Assembly: GCA_030770535.1 (NCBI GenBank)
Contig: JASVEC010000264.1
Location: 1-23,470 of the forward strand
Length of the DNA: 23,470 bases
Direction: 5' to 3'
Source of the DNA: Batkoa obscura
Taxonomy: Eukaryota; Entomophthoromycota; Entomophthoromycetes; Entomophthorales; Batkoaceae
Shown piece after piece: positions 1-8,279 of this stretch (the stretch's first letter is position 1; every line of letters begins with the position of its first letter). The notes under the pieces were generated by a model that did not search any database, was not told the origin of the DNA, and was given only the letters and a program-made list of their open reading frames with translations. The translations under genes and the position numbers were made by a program.

Positions 1-365
1 CTTAAAAGTTTGAAAAGACATATTTTAGGTCATTTTGTTTCAATATTAATAATTTTAATATTTTTGATTCTATTAATACAAAAATCAAAACTTAAAAAGC
101 AGATTATTTCAAACCATATTTAGTTTAATATTGCTATACTTATCCCTACTTCTTTCAAAATTATACTGCCACTTAAAAACGTCCATAAAAACTTTAAACA
201 TCCTGTGTTTTCATTTTATTGGGAACAAGATCACAGTTTCAAACTAATGGAGCAATAGATACTACATTTCAAAGTTGTAAATCGCTAACTTCTAATGTCT
301 CCCCGAGCATTTACAATAACTTTCAGCTATTTTACTGTATCATTTTATTATTTAATTAGTAATCT

Positions 366-403
366 TTTCAGCTTCTATCTTTATTTTCAGCTTCTATCTT
401 TAT
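366..403. repeat. two perfect copies of a 19-bp tandem repeat
   Basis: The unit TTTCAGCTTCTATCTTTAT occurs at 366-384 and again at 385-403 without a mismatch. It is probably a slippage or short-duplication product. No function is evident. Confidence 0.85.
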
Positions 404-807
404 TGCTAATTCAATAAAATCTTTCTTTATAAAGCTTTTGCTTTTATTTAAGTTGTTTTCTTTTGACATCTGAGGTTTAATTTGATTTCTTGATTGCTTA
501 TTTATACTTTAAATAGATCTCTTTCATATCTAAGTTGCTTCTTATAAACATCCCACTATTAATTTACATTTAATATGCAACTTATGGTATTGGAAACTTG
601 ATTCTTACATATATTTTTATAAATTATATTATGTCTTTTGGCTTTTTACTGCTAAAACAGCGTTTCATCTTGAAAATAAAAAATAGGGGGATGATAAAAA
701 TGGATCACTTTCCCCAAGCAAAATAACTATAATAAAATTACAGCTACTAGATTAAACTGGGACATTTTAATTGAGATTTGAAAACATTTAATCAATTAAT
801 CTATAAA

Positions 808-835
808 TTCAAATATTGTAATTCAAATATTGTAA
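808..835. repeat. two perfect copies of a 14-bp tandem repeat
   Basis: The unit TTCAAATATTGTAA occurs at 808-821 and 822-835. It lies in AT-rich intergenic DNA and no function is evident. Confidence 0.8.
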
Positions 836-1363
836 TTTAATTCTTTTTAATTTATAAAAATAGTATGTTATACTGTTTAAATGATTTAATTTTACAGTTT
901 TTTATATTAAAAAAGGGCTATTTTTAATTTTCGCAAATAAACTCTTCTCTTGGCTTTATGCCTTAAAACTCAAAAAACTATACCAAATTTCTGTATTAAT
1001 GCTTTGGAAAAATAAATGCTTGCACCCTTTGGCTAATCTACTAAAGCAAGTAAAAATTTACTATTAAAATCTTAATTTTCAGTAAGCCTTGAAAAACAAA
1101 CATTAAATCAGCTCTTAATGTTAGTTTCAAACAATGAAAATGATAACCAATAGGGTATTAAGAAAACCTTCGTATATTAGGTAAATCAACAAAGTCCATA
1201 CAACGTAAAGTCTAAATTTAGCAATTTTCACATGGCAAATAATACTTGTTGAAGATAAATGAAAGCTAACTGAATTAAAAAAGAAGGGGGTATCAACAAA
1301 TAAATAATAATTTTAATAAACAATAGGTTTATCTTTTAATGTTTTTTATTCTACTTTTTAATA

Positions 1364-2044
1364 ATGAAATTAATGCCTTCTATTAATTATTATTATTTCT
1401 ATTTATTTCTTTATTTCTCTTCTTTATTTCTTATAAAATGCGATAATGCCAACAACTATTCTTTACTTACAAGTGTCAATGACATTAAGCGCGTAGAAAG
1501 TAATGTCATTGAAGTCAACTATACGATTCAATGGAATATAACACCAGATACAACTTATTATTTAAGTAATCAATTTCAAAATAATGAGATTCAAATTATG
1601 AATATAATACCAACTAACTTAATTTACAATTTTAATGATAATAATTTTACAATAAAATCAAGTAATGATGTGCAATTTCAAATTATTATTAAATCAAAAT
1701 TAATAGATTCAAATGATTTTAATATGTCACTTGATAAGTGGAATATTATTAAATTTGAAACTAATACTACTACTAATATCGAAGCCACAAATAATATTAC
1801 TCAACAGTCAAATGTACCTAACAAAAAGAGAGTTAAGTTAAAAGGGTATACTTATGATGCTCAATTGGAAGCAGATGGGACTTACTTAGTAGGGTTCCCA
1901 ATAGGATTATCGATTTATTCCATATTGCTATCCTTATCTTTAGTTTCCTATCTGGCTGGTACAGTGCTAAGATACCGTCAAAAGCTGGCTTTTCGTAAAC
2001 TTGAATTACTTCGATTTAAACAGTCCAAATACCATTTAATTTAG
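1364..2044 (+). CDS. single-pass type I membrane glycoprotein, function unknown
   Basis: I do not recognise this 226-residue protein. Residues 1-26 form a hydrophobic, aromatic-rich signal-like segment that ends near Lys25-Cys26. The next ~140 residues are Asn-rich and carry seven N-glycosylation sequons (Asn31, 52, 58, 94, 120, 134 and 144), so they should be lumenal or extracellular. A hydrophobic span at about 177-201 is followed by a basic 25-residue tail (Arg203-Tyr-Arg-Gln-Lys through Lys222). The predicted topology is therefore lumen outside and a short basic cytosolic tail. The stretch from about residue 160 through the membrane span is less Asn-rich than the rest and is the likeliest conserved part. 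Met1 is chosen because it gives the full signal segment; Met4 is also possible. The gene has no visible intron and lies upstream of MIR1 on the same strand. It could be an ER/Golgi or plasma-membrane protein; homology is not claimed. Confidence 0.75.
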   Translation: MKLMPSINYYYFYLFLYFSSLFLIKCDNANNYSLLTSVNDIKRVESNVIEVNYTIQWNITPDTTYYLSNQFQNNEIQIMNIIPTNLIYNFNDNNFTIKSSNDVQFQIIIKSKLIDSNDFNMSLDKWNIIKFETNTTTNIEATNNITQQSNVPNKKRVKLKGYTYDAQLEADGTYLVGFPIGLSIYSILLSLSLVSYLAGTVLRYRQKLAFRKLELLRFKQSKYHLI

Positions 2045-2348
2045 TTCAATGATGGATCCTCTCTTTTTTGTTTGATATTTTTTATATTAATGATAGCTGG
2101 TTTAAAAAATATTTAATTTGATATTAAAAATTTTGTATTATTATTTTATATTTTTACTACTAATAATTATTAATTTTTATTTCTTTAATTTTTTTGTTTT
2201 TACTTTTTTTTTGATGTATTTCGATAGTGTTTTTTTGCTAACTTATTTCATTATTCATCACTATTAACCCCTAACATTTAACTTGGAGATTCATAGAGCA
2301 ATATATTAAATAAATTGGGGATGAACTAATTTAAGATAAAAAAGATAG

Positions 2349-2523
2349 TATAACCAATTATAAAAATAGCGAAGAGACACTTGATCTGTTGAATTGAGAA
2401 TTCGAAATGTGTAAAAAGCGATAGCCAATTGAAAGGCTTACATTTCCAACCTCAAATATAGCTTGAGAAAAGTTATACATCTCAACTGAAAGGTCAAATG
2501 TTCTATTTTCTTAATTGGTTATA
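2349..2523. repeat. 175-bp inverted-repeat (MITE-like) element with CCAAT boxes
   Basis: The left end reads TATAACCAATTATAAAAATAG and the right end is its reverse complement with 19 of 21 positions matching. The similarity continues imperfectly inward for about 25 bp. The ends contain a CCAAT box (from 2354) and an inverted one (ATTGG, about 2514-2518), and a third CCAAT lies inside at about 2424. The element ends about 115 bp before the MIR1 start codon, so it may double as promoter sequence. In other fungi the Hap2/3/5 complex binds CCAAT and activates mitochondrial genes; a link here is inference. Confidence 0.6.
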
Positions 2524-2638
2524 ATATATCATGATCTTTAAGTTTCAACAAAATTAAAAAATTTCGAACTTTTCTTTATTATACTTAGACTTATAATTTT
2601 ACGATCCCGCTATTAAAAGCTATTAGCTATTAATTAAT

Positions 2639-3595
2639 ATGCACTCAAATATTATTGCTCGTAAGCCTAAAGAATCTGCTCCACCAACTGGAATAGACTT
2701 TTTTGCCCGCTCTGCCTTTGCAGGTGCCATTTCCTGCGCTGTTACCCATGGTACTTTAACCCCAATTGATGTTGTTAAAACTCGTATGCAGCTTGAACCA
2801 ACTGTGTACAAAAATGGAATGCTTGGTTCTTTCCGCCAAGTAGTTAAGAATGAAGGTGCTGGTATCCTTCTTACTGGTCTTGGACCAACTGTTACTGGTT
2901 ATTTTATTCAAGGTGCCTTTAAATTTGGGGGATATGAATTCTTCAAAAAGACCATTATTGAAACAGTTGGTGTTGAAACTGCCACTAACAATCGTACTGC
3001 CGTATACCTTGCTTCTTCAGCTATTGCTGAATTCTTTGCTGATATCGCTCTTTGCCCACTTGAAGCCACTCGTATTCGTCTTGTTTCTCAACCTGGATTC
3101 GCTACTGGCCTTATATCGGGTTTCAGTCGTATCTTTAAAGAAGAAGGTATAGCCCGTGGTTTCTACTCCGGTTTCATCCCGATTCTTTTCAAACAAGTTC
3201 CATACAACATGACTAAATTTGTTGCCTACGAACGTGCCACTGAAGCCATCTACGCTTCCATTGGCAAATCAAAGGAACAACTTTCTCCAGTCACTAATAC
3301 TTATATCAACCTTGGTGCTGGTTTGATTGCTGGTTTTGCTGCTGCTATTATATCCCAACCAGCTGATACCCTTCTCTCTAAAATCAATAAACAAAAGGGT
3401 GCTGAAGGGTCTATTGTACCTCGCTTAATCATCGCGGCTAAAGAACTTGGTCCACGTGGGCTCTTTCTTGGCCTTGGCGCTCGTATTATCATGGTTGGTG
3501 CCCTTACATCAGGCCAGTTCGCTATTTACGGCGATATTAAACGTATTCTCGGTGCCACTAACAGTATTGAACTTGCTAAACCACAAACTGCTTGA
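2639..3595 (+). CDS. MIR1: mitochondrial phosphate carrier (Mir1/PiC, SLC25A3 family)
   Basis: This 318-residue protein has three mitochondrial-carrier repeats in the inner membrane and imports inorganic phosphate with a proton for ATP synthesis. The first signature is Pro42-Ile-Asp-Val-Val-Lys-Thr-Arg, the second Pro140-Leu-Glu-Ala-Thr-Arg and the third Pro241-Ala-Asp-Thr-Leu-Leu-Ser-Lys. The sequence around these (for example Gln-Leu-Glu-Pro-Thr-Val-Tyr and Ala-Phe-Lys-Phe-Gly-Gly-Tyr-Glu) is typical of phosphate carriers. His37, just before the first signature, matches by position the His reported as important for transport in yeast Mir1. Length and the absence of a long presequence fit the fungal family. 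The coding sequence is less AT-rich than its surroundings, as expected for a highly expressed gene. It is intronless and ends in TGA. CCAAT boxes lie upstream and a hairpin downstream. Confidence 0.97.
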   Translation: MHSNIIARKPKESAPPTGIDFFARSAFAGAISCAVTHGTLTPIDVVKTRMQLEPTVYKNGMLGSFRQVVKNEGAGILLTGLGPTVTGYFIQGAFKFGGYEFFKKTIIETVGVETATNNRTAVYLASSAIAEFFADIALCPLEATRIRLVSQPGFATGLISGFSRIFKEEGIARGFYSGFIPILFKQVPYNMTKFVAYERATEAIYASIGKSKEQLSPVTNTYINLGAGLIAGFAAAIISQPADTLLSKINKQKGAEGSIVPRLIIAAKELGPRGLFLGLGARIIMVGALTSGQFAIYGDIKRILGATNSIELAKPQTA

Positions 3596-3689
3596 CCTCT
3601 TGAGCGTCACCAACTTTTTTAAGAATTTGATTACAACTAATCCCTTTAATCGAATTCGTCAATAACAATATGGGGCCAATAAAATCCAA

Positions 3690-3733
3690 AAAAAATTAGC
3701 TAATCAAATCAATCCTTGATCAGCTAATTTTTT
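3690..3733. terminator. strong hairpin downstream of MIR1
   Basis: Left arm AAAAAATTAGCTAATCA (3690-3706) and right arm TGATCAGCTAATTTTTT (3717-3733) pair at 16 of 17 positions across a 10-nt loop. The hairpin begins about 95 nt after the MIR1 stop codon and ends in a run of T. It could be a 3'-UTR structure, a transcription-end signal or a small palindromic repeat. The structure is seen; the role is inference. Confidence 0.5.
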
Positions 3734-4806
3734 AACATATTTGATTAATGTCACCTTTTATTTGAATGTATATATTCGTCATAACCATTTAATAGGTTAA
3801 ATTAACATAAATTAGAAAATTACTGTTTAAAAACTAAGCTTAAATGGGCAAAGCCCAACCTCCTTTTTAAAGAACAAACGCTCACCTATTAAAATTCAAA
3901 TTTAAAAAATGTTTAGTGGGCAATTGAGAATCGTAATTCTTTAACTTTTAATCACTTTCAAAAATAAAACATAAAAGAACTATGTTATATAAGAGTTCTA
4001 AAAACATTAAAACAATAAATAAAGTTGCAATGCTATTTTTTAATTAAACTTTAGTAACAATAATAACTATAGATTGTTGTGTAAAAAATAATAACATATA
4101 GATTGTTAAGTGGATCCTTTATAAAAACAATTAATTAGAAAATACTTTATTCTAATGTTATTTATTCTTCATTTGTATTAATGATTTGAGATTTTTAATA
4201 ATTGATCTTTCTTAATTATTTTCTGTACATTAAAGTAGCAGCTTTAAGGATCTCCGTTTTAATTGCCTAGTTACAGAATAATTTGGAAAAGTTTGGTTAA
4301 GTTGAAAACGCCAATATGTTATTTCTATATTAATAAACTTAAAAATAGAAACACGCCAAGTAGTATTTTCTTGAGGAAGGGTTTAAGCTAAGATTTTCTT
4401 GTATCTTTCATTTTCATCTTTAACTCAAACTATGCCCTGTGTGTTATTAATTAATCCATTTTTGTTTTATTAACTTAAATAAGAGAGTTCAAGCAAAATT
4501 ATAAGTTAAATGTGCAATTAGGTAAAGGTGACTCAGTTGGTAGAGCCACATTTATGCATTGCTGAATTTTTAGAGGCCAATCAAACCTTTAAGATAGGAA
4601 TATTTAATAATAATGAATTTATGGCTTGAAATTCCTTGGCAAAAATCCACCACTAATTAGCAGGATATTTACCACTATTTAATATTACTCGTTATAATGC
4701 TCATAATAGTAACCTATTGTTCCCATAAACTCGAAATAGCGTAATCGAAATAGCGGAAAAACAAGGGATCTAAAAATAAATTATATAGTTTAGCAGAAAA
4801 AATTAG
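3734..4806. other. intergenic region upstream of the first GPI-type gene
   Basis: No gene is supported here. There are two near copies of an 18-nt sequence ending TATAGATTGTT at about 4063-4110. The motif ACGCCAA occurs at 4308 and 4353, and a third copy lies upstream of GH72 copy 2 at 20899. A tRNA-like relic sits at 4522-4593 (see findings). Two 11-bp copies of TCGAAATAGCG lie close to the promoter. Confidence 0.45.
4731..4755. promoter_or_regulatory. paired TCGAAATAGCG boxes upstream of the GPI-type gene
   Basis: TCGAAATAGCG occurs at 4731-4741 and again at 4745-4755. The copies end about 50 bp upstream of the TATA box at 4807. Two identical 11-mers this close to a promoter suggest a regulator-binding pair, though a chance tandem duplication is possible. 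Confidence 0.35.
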
Positions 4807-4816
4807 TATATAAAAA
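4807..4816 (+). promoter_or_regulatory. TATA box of the gene at 4893
   Basis: TATATAAAAA lies 77 bp before the start codon at 4893, a plausible core-promoter position for a fungal gene with a short leader. The match to the TATA consensus is good. Confidence 0.6.
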
Positions 4817-4892
4817 GGGTTCAACTCATCTCTTAAAATTAAATAACAAATAAATTTATATTTATAATTTCAATAACTTAATAATATCTAAA

Positions 4893-5399
4893 ATGCAATT
4901 CACCAAACTCGCCTTCGTTACTGTATTAGCTTCATCTACTTTAGCTCAAGATGATACTGGTAAAAAAATCACTGATGCCCTTGGTGCCGTCGGTAATGAT
5001 ATTGCTAACGCAGCTAACGACATCTTCACCAATGCTTCCAGTTTAGTTGATAACGTTAAAACTAGTGCTGGAAATTCTGCTACTAAAATCACTGATTCTA
5101 CTGATGTCTCTAAGGCCACTGATTCTGTATCTTCTGCTGTAAGCAAAGCCACCGATTCTCTTTCATCTGCCGTAAGCAAAGCTACTGATAATGTTTCTTC
5201 AGCTATAAGTTCAGCTTCTGATAGCATTTCATCTGCTTCAGGCTCATTATCTTCAAAGGCTTCATCTGCTTCATCTAAAGCTTCCAGTACCAGCTCTAAA
5301 TTATCTTCTAGTAACTCTAGCTCTAGTTCAATTGTAAGTGAACCACAATATTTCGTCTTCTCAGCAGCTTTAGCCTTGTTCGCTGCTAACAACTTATAA
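4893..5399 (+). CDS. Ser/Ala-rich GPI-type wall protein with hendecad repeats
   Basis: The 168-residue protein starts with a clear secretion signal (cleavage likely after Ala18, before Gln-Asp-Asp). It ends with a short hydrophobic tail (about 153-168) after a Ser-rich linker, the usual layout of a GPI-anchored surface protein. Residues 77-120 are four 11-residue repeats of the type Asp-Ser-Val-Ser-Ser-Ala-Val-Ser-Lys-Ala-Thr, encoded by 33-nt units. Such hendecads form amphipathic helices or shallow coiled coils, as in LEA-like proteins. Residues 121-146 are mostly Ser. Sequons are Asn47, Asn100 and Asn141. The enzyme content is nil, so a structural or surface-coat role is likely. An AATAAA lies about 40 nt after the stop. 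The protein at 10046 has the same overall plan. No specific family is claimed. Confidence 0.85.
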   Translation: MQFTKLAFVTVLASSTLAQDDTGKKITDALGAVGNDIANAANDIFTNASSLVDNVKTSAGNSATKITDSTDVSKATDSVSSAVSKATDSLSSAVSKATDNVSSAISSASDSISSASGSLSSKASSASSKASSTSSKLSSSNSSSSSIVSEPQYFVFSAALALFAANNL

Positions 5400-5602
5400 T
5401 TTAATTAGTAATTAATATACTTTAAAATCTCGACTTATAAATAAAGTTTTTTATATTAATAATTAGTCTTTTATCTACAAATTCTTTTTTAATATCGCTT
5501 TCAATGTTAACTACACATGAAAAACTTAAATCATTTATGCCCTCGTTTCTGTATTAATGTAGTTTTTGATTTTACATTACATAAAAATGAATAGAGTGAG
5601 TA

Positions 5603-5707
5603 TATGGGAGTGTTTTTTTCGACTTCATTATTTTTTCCATCTTTTAAGCGCTATTTGAGTGGAAAACTTGATAGTAAAATTCTTAAACAAAAAAATATAT
5701 CCTCATA
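5603..5707 (+). repeat. MITE family A, copy 1 (105 bp)
   Basis: This is one of at least five ~105-bp elements in the window with a shared core (CATTA, TTTTTCCAT, TTTTAAGCGCTATTTGAGTGG) and inverted ends of the form TGGGGATG. This copy has TATGGGAG at the left, CCTCATA at the right, and TA on both sides as a possible target duplication. No coding capacity. TA flanks and short G-rich ends suggest a non-autonomous element moved by a Tc1/mariner-like transposase; that assignment is inference. Confidence 0.75.
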
Positions 5708-6296
5708 TTCTGATATTGGGTTTCTAAAAGATTCAATTGGAAGTGATTTTATTTAGTGGAACTTTAAATAACTATCAATAATAAAGTTTTATAAAACAAA
5801 TGAACTGTCTGGATGATTATAAGATTTTCATATCCAAGATCCTCTTAGAGTCTAACATACTTTATGTAGTAATTTTAATTTAAATGGATCAAGTATATTC
5901 TAGTATAAGTAAGTATATCTCGTAAAGATTTTTATGAATGCTTTTAAGGATATTATAGGCTAATATTAATTTAATTTATATAAGAAATTGTATTTATTAA
6001 CAATAATATCTTTCTTAGAAAATTACGTCCTTATTACTCAAGTCTTTTAAATGAAAAATTACTCCTTTCTATTATGTATAAAATTCATCACTATTTTTCT
6101 TGCTTATTTCGAATTTATTAATTCCAATACTTAAAAGAAATGAAAGGAGGTTTTTGTTACGCAATTAACCTTCTTACCTCTATCCCTTCATTTTCTTAAT
6201 ACTATTAAATAAATTATACTATCCTTTATGGATGTGTAATAAAAAAATCCGAGATTGTTCTGGCTTCTTATCTAAAAAGGTAAGCTAAAATTTAAT

Positions 6297-6326
6297 AGTG
6301 CGCATTTTTCTCTCAAGAAGTGCGCA
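6297..6326. repeat. paired AGTGCGCA octamers
   Basis: AGTGCGCA occurs at 6297-6304 and 6319-6326, and a third copy lies far away at 11103-11110. A related GCGCA is at about 6344. Such GC-rich octamers are unusual in this AT-rich DNA. Role unknown. Confidence 0.35.
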
Positions 6327-6477
6327 AATACAACATACAAGCAGCGCATACTGATGTTTTGTTGTCTTAAATTTAGCTGATAGTTTTCTAAATTAAAGCT
6401 TAAAAGTGAACAAAATAGTAAAAGAAAGAAACATCCCTTTTATTTTCAGATTTTTAGGATAAAACATGTTCAGATAA

Positions 6478-6582
6478 AATGGAAGTGTTTTTTTTGGCTC
6501 CATTACTTTTTCTATCCTTTAAGCGCTATTTAAGCGGAGAATTTATTAGTAAAATTCTTAAACGTAAAAAACATTCCTAAAT
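6478..6582 (+). repeat. MITE family A, copy 2 (about 105 bp)
   Basis: Same core and orientation as copy 1, including CTTTAAGCGCTATTTAAGCGG and TTAGTAAAATTCTTAAAC. The ends are more diverged (ATGGAAGTG at the left, CATTCCTAAAT at the right) and the TA flanks are not intact, so it is probably an older insertion. It lies between two converging genes, downstream of both stop codons. Confidence 0.7.
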
Positions 6583-6652
6583 GCTAGATAACAGAATCAA
6601 GCTAATTTAAAGTATAAATGGCCAAAAATTAAATAAAATCTTTAAAAAGACA

Positions 6653-6709
6653 CTCAAAATTAATTAAATTATAATAATTTTATTGAAAATTAATGATATA
6701 TAATATAAA
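6653..6709 (-). promoter_or_regulatory. 3' UTR / polyadenylation region of GH72 copy 1
   Basis: Read on the minus strand this contains TTTATATTATATA, then CAATAAAATTATTATAA and TTAATTAATTTTGA. An almost identical string follows GH72 copy 2 at 22665-22718 at about the same distance from its stop. AATAAA is the likely polyadenylation signal. Confidence 0.6.
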
Positions 6710-6719
6710 CGGTATTACT

Positions 6720-8213
6720 TTAAAGAAGGTAATTACCAACAACTGCAACTGCTAACAAAGAAGAAGAGTATTTTGTAAATGAAGCTCCACTACTACCATT
6801 GCTTCCAGAACCTGGAGCACTGATATCTTCCTTTACGCCATCACAAGATTTAAGATCTCCACTAGGAGTTTGAACTTCACCTAATCCACTTTCACCAACA
6901 CAAGCATCGCTATTCTTGTTCTCTTTCATGTAGACTTCATTGAGTGCCCAGCTAAGTTGATCAATAGCTGAACATCCAGAAAGGTTACCATATTCACCTT
7001 TAGAAGGATCAGAACCAAGTCCTTTTTTACAATCGGCCTTTTCACAAAGGTATTTAAATGTTTTTCCAATTTCATCACCACTTAAGTCGGTTTTTTTGAC
7101 CTTACAGCTTAATGAATCTACGATACATTTACATTTTTTATTTGAAGGTGTTGGTGGTAATTTTTCACTAGCTTCCCAATCCTTTCCAATTTTAGGACAA
7201 GTAGAAGCTTCGGTATTTTTAGGGTTATAACTATCAATAGTATACTTCTTAGGTTTGATGCCAGCAAGAGCTTTCTTAAAGTTATCATATTCATCTTTAA
7301 TCTTTTCTACTTTGCCACCGTTGATTTTAACAATACCATATCTGTTAGTTTCTTGAGTATATTCATAAAGGATACCACCAGCAACTACTTCCTCCATATC
7401 AGGTCCGTACATAGATTTTAATTCATTAACGAATTCACGAGGACGTGCGGTATTACAACCATATTCACTAAAGAAAATTGGGATGCTGTAATCTTTAAAC
7501 TCTTTGGTAAGGGCAGGATAACCAGAAGCTTCAAATGATTCAGAGCGGCACCAAGAATAGACATTAACAGAATAAAAATCAGCCCTTTCTTCATCTTTAC
7601 CACAGTTAAAATAAGCTTCAATATTTTTACGAGTATTAGTATCATCGTTGTTAGCATATCCAACTAATACTTGATGCTTCTTAGTTTTGATGTAAGCTTT
7701 CATATCTCTTAAAGAAGCCTTAACAAATGGATTAGCATCAGTATTTGTTTTATTATTGTTAATTTCATTTCCTGCAAAGTAGAAAGCAACGTTATCGAAT
7801 TGATCAAATGCATCAATATTTTGTTTGAAGTGATCCAACATATCAACAGTGTAAGTAGGTTCATCCCGATTAATAGAATATTTTGGTATAGGTACATCTA
7901 ATGCTAAATAAATACCAGCATCAGCAAAAATCTTCATACATTCTTTATGATCTTTAGTGGGATCGACTTCGTATACTCGAACAACATTAAGACCTAAGTC
8001 TTTGAAATATTCAACATCTCTTTTACAATTTTCTGGGAAGGCCAATGGATCTTTTTTGGATTCGTCTGCAGTTCCACGGGGTTGATAAGCTATACCTTTC
8101 ACATGGAATATTTCACCAGTTTTTTTATTGAAGAATTTATTTCCTTTGGCAATGATAGGGTCCAAAGCAAGTGATGAAGCCACTAATAAAGATAAAATAA
8201 ATCCCTTTAACAT
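6720..8213 (-). CDS. GAS1: GH72 beta-1,3-glucanosyltransferase with CBM43 (X8), GPI-anchored, copy 1
   Basis: This Gas/Phr/Gel-family enzyme cuts and rejoins beta-1,3-glucan chains at the plasma membrane and wall. The 497-residue protein has a signal peptide (1-17, before Asp18-Pro-Ile). The GH72 domain (about 18-325) carries catalytic acid/base Glu150 in Ala-Gly-Asn-Glu-Ile-Asn and nucleophile Glu250 in Ser-Glu-Tyr-Gly-Cys. A Cys-rich CBM43/X8 module (about 355-460) begins at Cys361-Lys-Cys. A Gly/Ser linker and hydrophobic tail (about 479-497) form a GPI signal. The CBM43 places it with the GH72+ subgroup (Gas1, Gas2, Phr1). The symbol is a family label, not proof of orthology. It is intronless. 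Copy 2 at 21155 is about 82% identical over the first 470 residues by hand count, with both catalytic Glu conserved. It converges on the GPI-type gene at 4893. Confidence 0.97.
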   Translation of the reverse strand: MLKGFILSLLVASSLALDPIIAKGNKFFNKKTGEIFHVKGIAYQPRGTADESKKDPLAFPENCKRDVEYFKDLGLNVVRVYEVDPTKDHKECMKIFADAGIYLALDVPIPKYSINRDEPTYTVDMLDHFKQNIDAFDQFDNVAFYFAGNEINNNKTNTDANPFVKASLRDMKAYIKTKKHQVLVGYANNDDTNTRKNIEAYFNCGKDEERADFYSVNVYSWCRSESFEASGYPALTKEFKDYSIPIFFSEYGCNTARPREFVNELKSMYGPDMEEVVAGGILYEYTQETNRYGIVKINGGKVEKIKDEYDNFKKALAGIKPKKYTIDSYNPKNTEASTCPKIGKDWEASEKLPPTPSNKKCKCIVDSLSCKVKKTDLSGDEIGKTFKYLCEKADCKKGLGSDPSKGEYGNLSGCSAIDQLSWALNEVYMKENKNSDACVGESGLGEVQTPSGDLKSCDGVKEDISAPGSGSNGSSGASFTKYSSSLLAVAVVGNYLL

Positions 8214-8271
8214 GTTTTTAAGGTTTAAAATTGTTTTAAAAAAAGTAAGTAAAGTAATAAATTACATGTTA

Positions 8272-8279
8272 TTTATATA
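8272..8279 (-). promoter_or_regulatory. TATA box of GH72 copy 1
   Basis: TATATAAA on the minus strand lies about 58 bp upstream of the start codon at 8213. Between them is a TTTACTTACTTTTTTTAAAA leader similar to the one before GH72 copy 2. Confidence 0.5.

Larger units (their letters stand above)
1..1363. other. gene-free AT-rich stretch
   Basis: I see no supported gene here. The longest open frames are short and low in complexity. Two small tandem repeats stand out: a 19-bp unit in two perfect copies at 366-403 and a 14-bp unit in two perfect copies at 808-835. The last part is presumably the promoter and leader of the gene that starts at 1364. Confidence 0.6.

Noticed and set aside
4946-5392. 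148-codon minus-strand frame rich in Glu, Leu and Ala
   Set aside because: It is antisense to the Ser/Ala-rich GPI-type gene. Ser codons such as TCT and TCA read as Arg or Glu-type codons on the other strand and stay open by composition.
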